A stretch of DNA of 64,000 nucleotides from Cylindrotheca closterium (taxonomy: Eukaryota > Bacillariophyta > Bacillariophyceae > Bacillariales > Bacillariaceae), in NCBI GenBank assembly GCA_933822405.4, contig CAKOGP040001112.1, forward strand, positions 1,177,647 through 1,241,646, given 5' to 3'. Shown piece after piece: positions 1 through 11,200 of this stretch (position 1 is the stretch's first letter; each line of letters opens with the position of its first letter). A model generated the notes under the pieces. The model was not told the DNA's origin. It was given only the letters and a program-made list of their open reading frames with translations, and searched no databases. A program made the position numbers and the translations under genes.

Positions 1-1
1 A

Positions 2-514
2 AATTTCTTGGAGACTTTCAACGTAAAATTGGTTGTGCATTCTCCTTTGATACGTGCAAGGGAAACGAGCGAGGGTATGCTGGGGTGTGTTGCCCCCGAG
101 ACAAAGGTAGGCGCCGTAAATCGAGTTGTGGAATTGGCAGAATTGATAGAAATGACGCCAAAAGAATGGATACCCATGTATCGAGGGCAATTCAAGGGAA
201 GAGTCGAATTTTTTGAGAAATGGCTACATGACCAACCAGAAGATACTATCGCAGTTGTTGGTCACAGTGAATTCTTCAAAGCCATGTTGGGTCTAGATTT
301 TAAGTTTGGAAATTGTGATGTTTGGAAGTTGACCTTTAACTACTCGAAGAAAGGCCAAGAGATGGAGGATACAACATCGGAACAAATTTGTGCTCCCAAA
401 AAGAAGCCAAGCAGTGCTGACTTTAAGGAAGGGGAGCAGCTTACAACATATATCTTGCCGCCACAATGGTCAAACGTTACAAAGATATATACTGGAAAAA
501 AAGTGGAATCATGA
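2..514 (+). CDS. Histidine-phosphatase (phosphoglycerate mutase-like) protein, 5'-truncated
   Basis: The reading frame is open from the window edge, so the true start lies to the left; about 170 C-terminal residues are visible. A segment reading HSPLIRARET matches the region after the RHG motif in the histidine phosphatase superfamily, where a conserved Arg follows a Ser-Pro or Ser-x-x step. Further on, VVGHSEFFKAMLG carries the second catalytic His of the fold. The N-terminal RHG motif itself is outside the window. The superfamily includes phosphoglycerate mutases and many phosphatases of small molecules or proteins, and the substrate cannot be told from this part. The Lys/Pro-rich C-terminus after the second His is not typical of dPGM, so a generic phosphatase is more likely. 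It lies upstream of and on the same strand as the CWF19-like gene, 186 bp away. Confidence 0.75.
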   Translation, partial: NFLETFNVKLVVHSPLIRARETSEGMLGCVAPETKVGAVNRVVELAELIEMTPKEWIPMYRGQFKGRVEFFEKWLHDQPEDTIAVVGHSEFFKAMLGLDFKFGNCDVWKLTFNYSKKGQEMEDTTSEQICAPKKKPSSADFKEGEQLTTYILPPQWSNVTKIYTGKKVES

Positions 515-700
515 ACAGCTCATAATCATAGAACATGGTAATAGTTGGTAGAGATCCTAATCTGTAACGCTGAATGAATCGGGCTAATCGAATAGCCAGC
601 TGACAGAAAAACGAAACACTGAAAAAAGATAGGAAGCAAGTCAGGAAGGAAAGGAGCAATATTCACCGAGCAACAAACCAGCCAGCACGATACATAGATC

Positions 701-1984
701 ATGCTTAGCGGAATCAAAGTCGGAAAGAAAAAGAAGAAAGCTAAGAAGGTACATGAACCGAGCGCTTCATCAGATTCAGATAGGCCGGAGCCAGTTTCCA
801 AAGAGCCGAGACATGGCCATGAAAATGATGACAACCAATCGGTTGCCGACAAACTACGAAATGCCATTGCCAGTGGCAAAACAAGTGTTCTGGAGGACCG
901 ATCCGCTTCCCGAATGATTGGACGACTGGAATCGCTTCCTATGGAAGCTGAAAATCCTAGTGATTTTGCTGCTAGTGCTACTGTCGTTGTATCAAGAAAG
1001 ATTTCTTCCATCGATAAACGAGAAGAAGACATGACTGCTGCTGAACTTGCCATGAACGAACGAAACATGACCATGCCGTGGGATGAACAAATGGTCCGAA
1101 ACGCAATCCGCACGGGAAAGAAACGAAAGAAAGGAATATCCGGTGACGACAGTGATGAAGAATTGGAGAATATGAAGCGACTGTTGCCAGTCGATGTCAA
1201 AGAGCAGAAAGCAAAGGCTGCGGGGAAAGCTACGCAACGGGAACAACATCGCGAGGTGGATCGATATTTGAAGCAGGAAAAGATTACTGCCAAGTGTTCA
1301 TGGTGGGTCGGTTCGAAATCTTTTGCAAAGCACCGGTTATTAGGATTTGGAAATCACCTTTCTTTGGTAATGGCCCCTCCTAATCTCTCGTTAATCCCAG
1401 GCCATCACTTTCACATGGTTCCAATCCAACATGCACCATCCTTTGTGGAATGCAACGATGATGCCATTTGGGATGAAGTCAAACGATTTCACACAGCACT
1501 GAGCAACATGTATGCAACTAAGGGAAAGGGTATCATTCTGCTGGAAACAGTATTGCCCAACAACGGATTCTGGCAGACCAAAATGGATGTGATTGCCGTT
1601 CCCTTTTCTGTATTGCAGGATGCTCCAATGTATTTCAAGTCGTCCATGGTAGAACAAAGTGATGAATGGGGTACCCACAACAAGGTGATGCCGACGAGTG
1701 CCAGGAAACCTGTCAAAAGTGTGCTTCCAAAGAAAGGATTCCCCTACTTTTATGTGGATTGGGGAAGTGTATCTACCTCTGAAAATACTGGCTATTGCGC
1801 TATAATTGAAGGAGATAGCTTTCGCCATGACTTTGGAATGGATACACTCTCTTCCATTATGGATTTGGACCCCATTCGATTCAATCGCAGGAGGAAATTC
1901 TCCCATGAAGACGAACGAGAAAATATTGCTGCTTTCATGGAGGGATGGAAGAAGTTTGATTGGACCAAGGATTTGCAAGGCTAA
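701..1984 (+). CDS. CWF19L2: CWF19-like spliceosome-associated protein (CwfJ C-terminal domains)
   Basis: A single exon encodes 427 aa starting at an ATG. The N-terminus is very basic (a Lys run at residues 8-16) and the first 200 residues are low-complexity. From about residue 225 the protein matches the two CwfJ C-terminal domains: a HIT-like GHHFHMVP histidine motif near residues 233-240, then a second block ending in the conserved FRxxF-type tail with W.KFDW close to the C-terminus. CWF19 proteins associate with late or intron-lariat spliceosomes and the debranching machinery; this is family knowledge. At 427 aa it is shorter than metazoan CWF19L2 but contains the full C-terminal pair, so it may be a compact version. 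CWF19L1 is the alternative, but its N-terminal calcineurin-like domain is absent here. Confidence 0.88.
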   Translation: MLSGIKVGKKKKKAKKVHEPSASSDSDRPEPVSKEPRHGHENDDNQSVADKLRNAIASGKTSVLEDRSASRMIGRLESLPMEAENPSDFAASATVVVSRKISSIDKREEDMTAAELAMNERNMTMPWDEQMVRNAIRTGKKRKKGISGDDSDEELENMKRLLPVDVKEQKAKAAGKATQREQHREVDRYLKQEKITAKCSWWVGSKSFAKHRLLGFGNHLSLVMAPPNLSLIPGHHFHMVPIQHAPSFVECNDDAIWDEVKRFHTALSNMYATKGKGIILLETVLPNNGFWQTKMDVIAVPFSVLQDAPMYFKSSMVEQSDEWGTHNKVMPTSARKPVKSVLPKKGFPYFYVDWGSVSTSENTGYCAIIEGDSFRHDFGMDTLSSIMDLDPIRFNRRRKFSHEDERENIAAFMEGWKKFDWTKDLQG

Positions 1985-2618
1985 CAACGCCAAATGAATA
2001 ATACCTAGTACGTACCTGGTACCTGGTACCCATGCAGTCCCAGGTCATCCTGGTATCTAGTATCTGGTACCAGGTTGAGAAGCCATTACTGTAGGAGTAA
2101 TGAAAATAGGACTGACTGACTTGACTCCCTCCACTTGCACTTCTGTGAGAGATGGTGTGGACGCATTTGAGGTGGCGTTCAAAAAGATTGGACGGTCAAA
2201 CGAACTTGAAGGCTCAACGACCAAATAACAACACGATTCGTGATTCAAGTTGAGTATTAGAGGCCTGAGAGGTTTACTCGTACCGAAAAGACTATTTTCT
2301 CTTTCCTTAAGTATCGTTCTTTGGTTCTCTTATATGACAAAACACGGGTACTAGAAGCTCATAGCAATACATGTAGAATGGACAATTCGGAACGGAGGGA
2401 GAAAATAATGTCGGTACATTTATCCTGTAGATTTTTACGACGCATTCAAATCAAGACCGTGGTTTGTAGCGCCTTTGACCAAAAGGTTCCTTAGGGACTC
2501 CCAACAAGCATTCACATTAGACCAAGGAGTATCTCACTCTCATCTTTTGTGTTGACCCTCAGCAGTCGTATCTTTCTACTGTGCACAGTGTAACACGGTT
2601 GTCCACAATACTGTCAAC
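1985..2618. other. Intergenic region with a GGTACC/CCTGGTAC-rich cluster
   Basis: No gene is supported in this 634-bp gap between two plus-strand genes. The left part (2001-2076) is a dense array of TACCTGGTACC-like palindromic words. A TACTGTAG octamer is at 2087-2094, followed at 2112-2124 by a short GACT-repeat run. The right part is AT-richer and presumably holds the promoter of the gene that starts at 2619. The small open frames here have no family resemblance. Confidence 0.5.
2001..2076. repeat. Cluster of TACCTGGTACC-like palindromic words
   Basis: The segment contains repeated CCTGGTAC/GGTACC words in both orientations and can fold on itself. It belongs to the same word family as the TACCGGTA octamers found in at least ten other gaps. 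Confidence 0.6.
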
Positions 2619-5039
2619 ATGAGTGAAAACCTCCTCAATTCCAAAGGCGATTGGGCTGGAGATGCTCAGGCCTTGCAAGGTAAAGAGTCTGCTGCGTCAC
2701 TGGTTCCTTCCCCTGCTACGCAATCACAACAAGCTGGACAAGCTGGGGCTCCAGTCCCTCCCCAAGGTCGTCGTGTCACTATTGGAGGTGCCAATCGTCG
2801 ATCTAGTCTTGGCTTTGATCAAATCAACGATGCTCTATTTGGAAGAAGACCGAGTGGTTTTGGAGAACTGGACAACCTGTTTGGACGTAGAGGATCTATG
2901 GATTCTACCGCTGCAGCCTTTGATGCTCACATCATGGATCTAACAAGGAGGAGATTGTCAATGGCAGGTGGAACTAACGATCCACTAGCTTCGTTTGATC
3001 CGCTTGGAGGAATGGGGGGTGTCAACTTGAACTTGGGCAATGTAGCTTCCATCAATTCGTTCGGTCAGCTTCCTTCTATGTCGGGAGGGAATCCACCCAA
3101 CAGTAACAATGGAGCTGCTTCTGCTGCTGCTTTGGGACAAGATGCTACTTCTTTGAATAACCGCCAACAACAACTTCAAGAACAACAACATGATCTCGAA
3201 CGCAAGCAGAAAGAACTGGAACTTCAGAGACAGCAACTGCTTGCAGCCATGGGGGAACGACGCCTTGCCATTCAGAGCATGCATCATAATATGAACGGGC
3301 CTCAGAACAACACACAACAAGCCCAACAAGCTCAACGAAATGCATTGAATTTCAATAATGCCCAAGGTCTGCTCATGGGACTACAGAATCAAGGATTTGC
3401 TGCAGCTGCGGCTGCTACGAATTCTGCACCTGACGTTAACGGTGGCGGCCAGCAACAGCAGTGGTTTGTATGCAGAGTATGCAATGGGAAGGCATTTAAT
3501 AACCGAGAAGAGGCGAATGCTCACGAGAATATGTGCATGATGAACAATGCTGGCGCCGCTGCTGCAAGACGTAATAGCCTTGCTGGAATGATGAGACGTG
3601 GCAGTCTGGATCTTCTTGGGTCTCTGGCGGGTGGTCCATTGGCCAACCAAACACCCGATATCTTTGCTGCCGTCCAAGGCTTTCAACCACAACTATCCAT
3701 GTCAGTTGCGAATCAAACCAGCAAGCAAAACAACGATGATGCTTTTGTATCGGAACACATGTCCAACGGCCCGTTTGCCGCAATGAACAAGCCAATACCT
3801 TTGGCGATGGAAACCGACAAGGAGTGGTTGACGCCGTTGCACTGCTTTGTACGTAAGCATTGTGTGGAAGTGTTTACAGCAGTGGAAGAAGATGTCGCCA
3901 CTCCTTCCAAAGGAAAGCGGAAACCAATCCAAGTCGGTCAAGTCGGAATTCGATGTCCGCACTGTCATAGAGATCCATTATCCCAGTCGAAAGAACGAGG
4001 CAGTATATATTACCCTACCTCTATTGCCTCGATCTACAACGCTACGATGAATCTCCTACAAAGACACTTGCACAATTGTAATGCAGTTCCACCCGAAATC
4101 ATGGAACGTTACGAAATGCTTAAAGGTGATGATGCACGAAGTGGAACTTCCAAGAAATACTGGGTCCAGAGTGCTGTCAGTCTGGGACTTGTAGACACTG
4201 GAACTGGAATTCGTTATTCTGGAGTGCCTCAGCCAAATGCTCTACCACAAATCCCAGCGCTCGAGGCTGGAAATATGTTCAAACCCAATGAAGAACCTGT
4301 GAAACATGATGAGGCAGCCGAAAGCTCGTCAGAAGCTGAAACTGCTACCGATTCCAAGCCAGCGGCAGAACAAAAGAGGGACAATACTATAATGGAGCCA
4401 GCTTCACCCGAAAGTCCCATTGTTGTTCCAGAAGATGAACCATGCGGCACTGCGTTTTCTTATTATTTGCTGCAACAAATGCGTCCTTGCGTATTTGCAG
4501 AAGCCGATAGACTTGGGAAACGCAAAGGTCTCCCTCCGGGATTTCCTGGTCTTGCTTGCAAGCATTGCTTTGGCGGATATGGTTCGGGAAGGTTCTTTCC
4601 CTCTAGTATCAAGACTCTTTCAGATACTTCCAAGACATTGAATGTTCTTCATAATCACATGATGAGATGTCGAAAGGTTCCACCCGAGATCCGAGATTCT
4701 CTTACCAGTCTCCGCAAGACGCACGACGAAGAACGGGCCAAGATGAAATTTGGAAGCCAAAAAGCTTTCTTCGCTCGCATTTGGGACCGATTGCACTTTA
4801 AGGATCCTTCCGTTTCGTCCAAACGCAAGTTTCAACCTGCGCGAGTGCAGCCACAAATCCCCGCCCAAGCCCCACAAGCTGTTTCAGGATTCCTCCCAAG
4901 CAACTTCTTGGGACAACCAGGTTTCAACATGAATCAAGTTAACATGTTGGAGGCCCTAAACAATATGCAGACCATGCAACAGTTCAATGCAGCGGCGGCT
5001 GGTGATATTACGGATAGTAACAAGCGGCATAAAGCTTAG
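2619..5039 (+). CDS. Gln/Asn-rich protein with C2H2-like finger and two copies of a CxxC...HxxxC module
   Basis: One exon, 806 aa. Residues 1-180 are low-complexity with repeated RRxS/LFGRR-type segments that look like basophilic kinase sites. A Gln-rich coiled coil spans about 178-215. A possible zinc finger starts at C285 (CRVCxGKAF...H.NMC). Two copies of a larger module follow: C446-x2-C449, then YYPTS, an HLHNC pair and VPPEI; and C647-x2-C650, then FFPSS, an HMMRC pair and VPPEI. Each copy ends in an aromatic K.(YW/FF) helix. The linker between them is acidic. I recognise this Cys/His module only as a recurrent type in diatom proteins and know no assigned function; zinc binding is inferred from Cys/His spacing. 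A nuclear or regulatory role is a guess. No signal peptide or membrane segment is visible. Confidence 0.8.
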   Translation: MSENLLNSKGDWAGDAQALQGKESAASLVPSPATQSQQAGQAGAPVPPQGRRVTIGGANRRSSLGFDQINDALFGRRPSGFGELDNLFGRRGSMDSTAAAFDAHIMDLTRRRLSMAGGTNDPLASFDPLGGMGGVNLNLGNVASINSFGQLPSMSGGNPPNSNNGAASAAALGQDATSLNNRQQQLQEQQHDLERKQKELELQRQQLLAAMGERRLAIQSMHHNMNGPQNNTQQAQQAQRNALNFNNAQGLLMGLQNQGFAAAAAATNSAPDVNGGGQQQQWFVCRVCNGKAFNNREEANAHENMCMMNNAGAAAARRNSLAGMMRRGSLDLLGSLAGGPLANQTPDIFAAVQGFQPQLSMSVANQTSKQNNDDAFVSEHMSNGPFAAMNKPIPLAMETDKEWLTPLHCFVRKHCVEVFTAVEEDVATPSKGKRKPIQVGQVGIRCPHCHRDPLSQSKERGSIYYPTSIASIYNATMNLLQRHLHNCNAVPPEIMERYEMLKGDDARSGTSKKYWVQSAVSLGLVDTGTGIRYSGVPQPNALPQIPALEAGNMFKPNEEPVKHDEAAESSSEAETATDSKPAAEQKRDNTIMEPASPESPIVVPEDEPCGTAFSYYLLQQMRPCVFAEADRLGKRKGLPPGFPGLACKHCFGGYGSGRFFPSSIKTLSDTSKTLNVLHNHMMRCRKVPPEIRDSLTSLRKTHDEERAKMKFGSQKAFFARIWDRLHFKDPSVSSKRKFQPARVQPQIPAQAPQAVSGFLPSNFLGQPGFNMNQVNMLEALNNMQTMQQFNAAAAGDITDSNKRHKA

Positions 5040-5279
5040 GTCTTACATTTTTTTTGTGTTCTATCAGTTTCAATTACAACATCGTAATCTTTGACATGTG
5101 TCGAAATGATCAAAAGTAGGTCGGCGCGCGCGTGCAAGAAGAATCAATTTGAACATGCAAAAGAAAACCAAGCTAGAAGAGAGATGCCACAGTATCATTG
5201 ACAGTTGCCTCACCTGCAGAGAAATAATGCCAACAATCGCAGCAACATAGAGTCTATATAATAAAGAAACACTCAAGGG

Positions 5280-8200
5280 ATGGCCAAACAAGCAATTCTC
5301 GGAGGTATGTGACATGACAGTCAATTGTAGAAATGGTCTCGTGAGGAATCAATGACAAAAATCAAATCTGTGTACTAATGCAACGCAACTCTTTGTCGTT
5401 CTTGCTTGCAGCGTTGGAAGACGTAATCGGAGAATTTGTTGTCAATCTGGATAAGGAAAGCCTGAAATTTCAGGCCCTTCGAGGCAGAATAAAATTGGAG
5501 AATGTCCAACTTGACGGTGATTTTATTGGAGGGAGAATCCTGGGGTCCATTGGATTGTCAGGGTTTGGAGTGCTGTCGTGCTGGGCAAAAACAGTCAAAA
5601 TCACCGTTCCTTTGACAAACATAGAGAAAGAACCAACCAGAATAGAAATCAAAGGAATCCATCTGCTGTGTTTACCACTGTTGCCATCGACTGCGAATAA
5701 AATGTATGGCGCAGGTACATCGAAAGAACCAACCTGCACATTGAGAACCAGAGTCAAACGTTCGAAGCTAGCTCGGTACGAAAAGTATTTTAGAACAGGA
5801 CGGATATCAGGAGAAGGACCAGTAGCTCGACGGATTATAATAGCAGCGCGAAATGTTGAAAAAGAACAAAAGCGAAAGAACAGAAAACGGCAGAGCACCG
5901 AGGGTGCTGAGTCTGATGCCTTTTTCGATTACTTGGTGTCCGACTTGGAGAAAGAAAGAAATCCAGAGCAGTCGACAGGCAATAATATGTCATCAGAGGA
6001 GAAGCATGTGAACCTTGAAGCAGATCTTTATGACCTACCTCGCGACTGGAAGGTGAAGTTAAGAGAAAAGATGCTTCGCAATCTTGAAGCAGTTATGATC
6101 GACATCCATGTACGCTGCGAGGTTTCAGAGGGCGGGTTGGAATTTGGAGTTCAGAAAAAATCCGTTCCAAATGGAGCCCAACGAACAAATAGTGACCACC
6201 GAGGACTGAACTACGATCAAAGAGCCTTTGCATTTGGAACAACCCTCGACGAACTGCGAATTCGGACAGCGAATGAGAATTGGGTCGTGGGAAGTCATGA
6301 GAAGAACAAACGCAACATAAATGACGACCACCTGGGTGCACATCCATATGATGTGCGGAACAATAAGATATTTGGTTTTGAAAATTTGTGTATGTACTGG
6401 GATGATGATCCTCCGTTTCTACTCTCCGAAACCGATATCATCATATCCCCAGAGAAGAAAATGTCGGCGGAATCATTCCATTTGAAAATTGGAAATGCCA
6501 TGGCAGCGCTTGTCAATTCACAAGATCCCGGTCGGAAGGTGTACGAATCCCTCATGGCGAAGAAACGATCCTCTCAAGCAAAACACGTCAACCAATCCCG
6601 TCCACATCAATACTGCTTTCAAGATTTCAATTACGAAGTAAAGCAAAGGATTAGTGATCGCACTCAACCGGGTCCCATATCTTGTGAAGCGGAGTTTCTC
6701 CCATTTCAATGGGACTGGAAACTGCGTCCATCGCAGCTGGTTCAGTATAGAAAACTAAAAAGTGCCATGCTCTCTCAGCGACGATTTGATACGATGCTAA
6801 GACAGAAACCAAGTCGATCTCCACAAAAACAACCGCTAGAGTGGTGGAAGTACGCTTATGGTTGCATTACATCGCGTCCAAACTCAAGGCCATGGGAAGA
6901 CGTGTTACGAATTGTTCGAAGTAGAGACGAATATTTAGAGCTGGTGTTGAAAAAGCTTTCGAAAGGAAAAGGAGGTTCTGGCTATCACGCTGGTCTCACA
7001 GAATCAGAAAGTTCGAGGCTGTTGGAGCTGGAGGAATTACTACCTATTGAAGCCTTGATGGCGTTTCACCTCATCGCGCTACGGCAGCACTTTGATACTG
7101 ATCAAGATGGTACCGCAAGACTAGAAAAGTCAGGTGATCAAGGTCGGGGAAGAACCAAGATAAGAAAAAAACTTTCCAGTATGTTTCGAAGCAGTTCTAA
7201 GTCGTCACGGCAGTTGCAAGAGTCCTCAGGTCAACATGAGGAAGTGTCGATTTCACAAAGGGCAACGACCCCTGTGATTCCACCAAAGACTGGTGACTCC
7301 ATTTCCACTTCAATTCTCGAAGCGATGAAGCTAAGATTGGGTAGGAAACAATGGAAGACGAGGCTGCGGTTTCTGCAACCAGGACTCACTATATCACTTT
7401 TAACCGAATCCAACGATGAAATCGTAAAGTTGGTGACAGAAGGTGCTGGGGAAGTAAAACTGCTGGGTCCAGGCCATCAGGACATTTATTTTGACATTTC
7501 TCAATTTGAATTGTTCGATTGTCAGGAACAAAATGGGCAGAATGATAGGCTTCTTTTTGTGCAGGCAGCGTCTGGAGACGTTGAGATCCCTGATGAAAAC
7601 TCGGATTCGGACTCGGAAGTTTCTGAGACTGCAATTATTGCTGTTCCATCTGCAACAAGCTTCATGAAGCTTCCACCGAATGGTGTAGTCTGTCGATTTG
7701 CGGCAATGCGAAGCAAACCTTCGAAACGAATGAGTCTCTCGGCCCATCCAGCAACCCTAATCTGGACAACCCGTTGCTTCGACGCCCTCGCCGAGTTTTT
7801 TGGTGCCCCAACAAGCAAAATGAAGACAGAATTGACACGACACCTTAAGGATGTCTCCACACCACTTGCAAGGAAAGCACAACTTGCATTCCTTTCGCAA
7901 TCAGACTTTCAGTTCTTCTTCAACGTGGCTGCGCCAAAGGTCTGGGTGCCCTTTTCCTCCAATATGTCTGACGGGTCGCTCCTACTTGATGCGGGGAACT
8001 TTCGTCTGGTCTGTTCGAAAAAAGATGGCAACATGGGTACTGATTGGAATCTCGATGCTAGTGATATCCAGATAAACTACATACGATGCCACCTTTCTGA
8101 GGTCCGACAAAGGATTTTGAATTCTCTCTTGGATCACAATACTGATGAAAGTGTACCAATCATTCGGCCTTTCCAAGTCAATGCTGTCAGCGGTAGGAAA

Positions 8201-11200
8201 GATGCCAAAGATGTTGCAAGTTCATTTCTGATCGAACACAACACATATATGGGCTCTGTTATGAACCTCGATATTGCAATAAGCCCAATATGCTTGAATC
8301 TTGTTGACGCCGAGGTCTTAGCAAGAGCTATTGGGAAATGGTACTCACAAGGGATCGTGGCTGTACGTGGTAGAGCTTTGTCGAGAGATGAAGTGGTGCC
8401 TTTGCGGGATAATGCGGGCACACATTCCCGAAAACAGAAAGATAAGCATATTGGCGAGTCGCGCCATTCTCCACCCCATTGTCTTTCCTTGACGATAGAA
8501 AAAATCGAGATGGCTCTCGAAGGTCATTCCAAAATTCATATCTCTGACGAGAGAAGTCTAGGGTCATATGATACCGCTCTCACTGGGGATGCAACTTCGC
8601 TCATTCGAACGTATGTTGTTGAACTGTTTCAAATATCTGCAAGAAGATCTCGGCATCATCAGGTTACAGCCACTGAGCTTTTGATAAACGATGCATCGGT
8701 AGTCCAAGTGAGGAATTCATTTGAATATACTCCATTGGCGCATCGTCACATTGCCGTTCAAGATCAATATTGCATCCTGGAGCGTCGAAACGTTGGCAGT
8801 ACCTCGAATGCCACTCACAGTACGGCGCCTGTCATCCATGATGGGATTGCACCCAAAGTTCTTCAGCCTCATCAAATTCTCAAGGTTTCCCTATTTCACG
8901 ATAGAAGGACACACTTGGACGAAGTAGAAATTGACATCGAGTCGTTTGTGCTCCGAGTCACTCCGACTTCTCTCAAAGATTGTGCAAAAGGTATACGGAA
9001 AATTGTCGAGTTGGTACAACTGATGACAAAAGAGATGGAGCGAAATGTGCATGAACAAGGACGCAAGGCTCGCCAACAAGGAAACAATAATGGTAAGGTA
9101 CTGTTTGCTCTATATAATGATCGTGACATGTGTCTCACATATCAGCGACTTCATTCAAGATCCAGAAGATGGCAAAACAAAGGCGTCAAGGCCAGGGTCT
9201 CAAACTTTTTCAGTAACTTCGGATTTGACGAACCCGCATTCGGATCTGACTGGTTTACAAAAAGAAGACGATGACAGCGTCACCAGATCGCCTTCGGATT
9301 CAAGCCTGTTATTCAAGGTAACAATACGAGATGGAATGATTCTCGCAGGACGGCCGACTTCAAGCGAAGTCTCCGATCATCGTGTTTCAGGGTCGGCTCG
9401 TCGTTCCTACGCATTCGCTGTGGTGCATGTCTCCTCAAATGCATTGATCATGTTCCAAAGTATAGAGAATCATGATGCTAGTGGCAACACGACATTACAT
9501 GCAAGTCTCGATAACCTATCAATATCTGTTACCACAGCTTTTGACAGTGCTTCGGCGTCAGTTTCATCGCCGATGATAGGGCCTACTGGTGCTGAGCTTC
9601 GCATAATGAATGCTACTGAGAACCAAGGCTGTGTTGTATCCCGTGAACTTTCACTTGATTGCGAGCATTTGAAGTCTGCCCTGACTCCCAATGATCTGAG
9701 AATACTTGTGAATATTCTCAAGACGATGATGAATAGGCTAAAGGGAGAAAGCGATGCATTGCATTCAGCAAGAGAGAAAATGCGACGAAATGAGGACTCT
9801 GGTGTCGCAGCCTTGATGAAGTATCAGAAGCGAGGAACAGGGATTGCAACGAGTATTCGTGTAGAGTTTCAAACCTTCTCTTTCGTTGTCCTCAGGGCAT
9901 ATAGATCAAAGTTTGGTGCTCCCGAGTTCCTCTCATTCAATTTGAAGGAATTGAAAGCGAAACTTGACGGTTGCATATCAGCGCTAACAGGGGAGTGCAA
10001 TGCCGGCATCTCCATTGACTATTTTAATTCTGAGGTTGGCGTTTGGGACCACGCAGTTGAGCCTTTCCCAATCACGGTACATGTCGACCAGATGCCAAAC
10101 GAACTGGTAGGTGAAGTGTGTTGACCAAGCCATTTTTTGAAGTCGATACCCTTTTTCTCACGTGTTGCTTAGGTTTTGGATGCAACAACTCCAACACCAG
10201 TCCAATTGAATCTTACTGGCATTTTTCTTCGTGATGTCGCGGAACTAAGTATTGATTCCTTGAACACGCAAGAGACTACGGAGAGGCCAAATGTGTTGAC
10301 TCCTTCAGCTTTGTCGACAGTGGGATTACGTCGTGCTACTGAGTCTCATACTGTCTCGATTCACAACTTCACGGGCATGGACATTGAAGTCCACCCCATG
10401 AGTCCTTCGTCTGTCAGTAGTCCTCGTCAATCAAGCGTCCGATTTGACACTATTGGACTGGGGTTGATCAAAGACTCGTGCTGTGTATCCATTGAGTCAA
10501 TTGTGGATGTTGCGCACTTCCAAAATAGTGTAGATGAAGCAATGGAAGCAATGAAGTTGTCTCTTCAGGTAGCCTCGACAAGTGATATCTCGATTGGAGA
10601 GCGAGAGATAGTATCCAATTTGCCAGTCTCGTCACCACTAGATCATTCGGTGTCGATGCATTTGCTGAGACCGAAAGATGTGGTGGGAGGTGGTAGATCG
10701 AGCCCGGAAACCGTTCAAAACGAAATGGCAAACAGTGCTCGGGAGTATGTAAACTTCCACGCAGAGCCGGTTGTAGAATGGTGTATGCAAAACCAAAGGC
10801 TTCGATCCAGTACTGTTGACTTGTACAGCCTTCGAAAAGGTAGAGACTTGCTCTCGGCAAGTATCTGGTCACCCGAGGAAGACTACAACGAGGATGCTCT
10901 GGTTCATCTTCAGGGTAAAGATCCATCAACGTCAAGCAACAATCAGGTCGGTAGTCCAAGTCGAAAGGGCAAGACCCACACGGGACACAAAAGTGAGTGG
11001 TTGCGGCCATATCTCAAGAACGACAGCCCAGAGTGGACAGATATGACTTGTATTCTCCGTATGGCGAGGGAACGGGTGATGCTTCCCGATAGCAACTGGA
11101 TATGGGTACGTTTTCCACCTTGAACACATCGCAGCAAAGGTGAATCTAATTTTTTTACGGTCACTTTAGGTGAACAACTGGTCAGTCGATGTGAATGGTG

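Noticed and set aside
526..1293. Minus-strand open frame of 255 aa opposite the CWF19-like gene
   Set aside because: It is Ser/Phe-rich in the pattern of an antisense shadow of a Lys/Glu-rich gene and has no family resemblance.
5378..5411. ATG at 5378 as the VPS13 start
   Set aside because: It would read through a good splice acceptor and gives a weaker chorein start than the 5280 microexon; kept only as an alternative.
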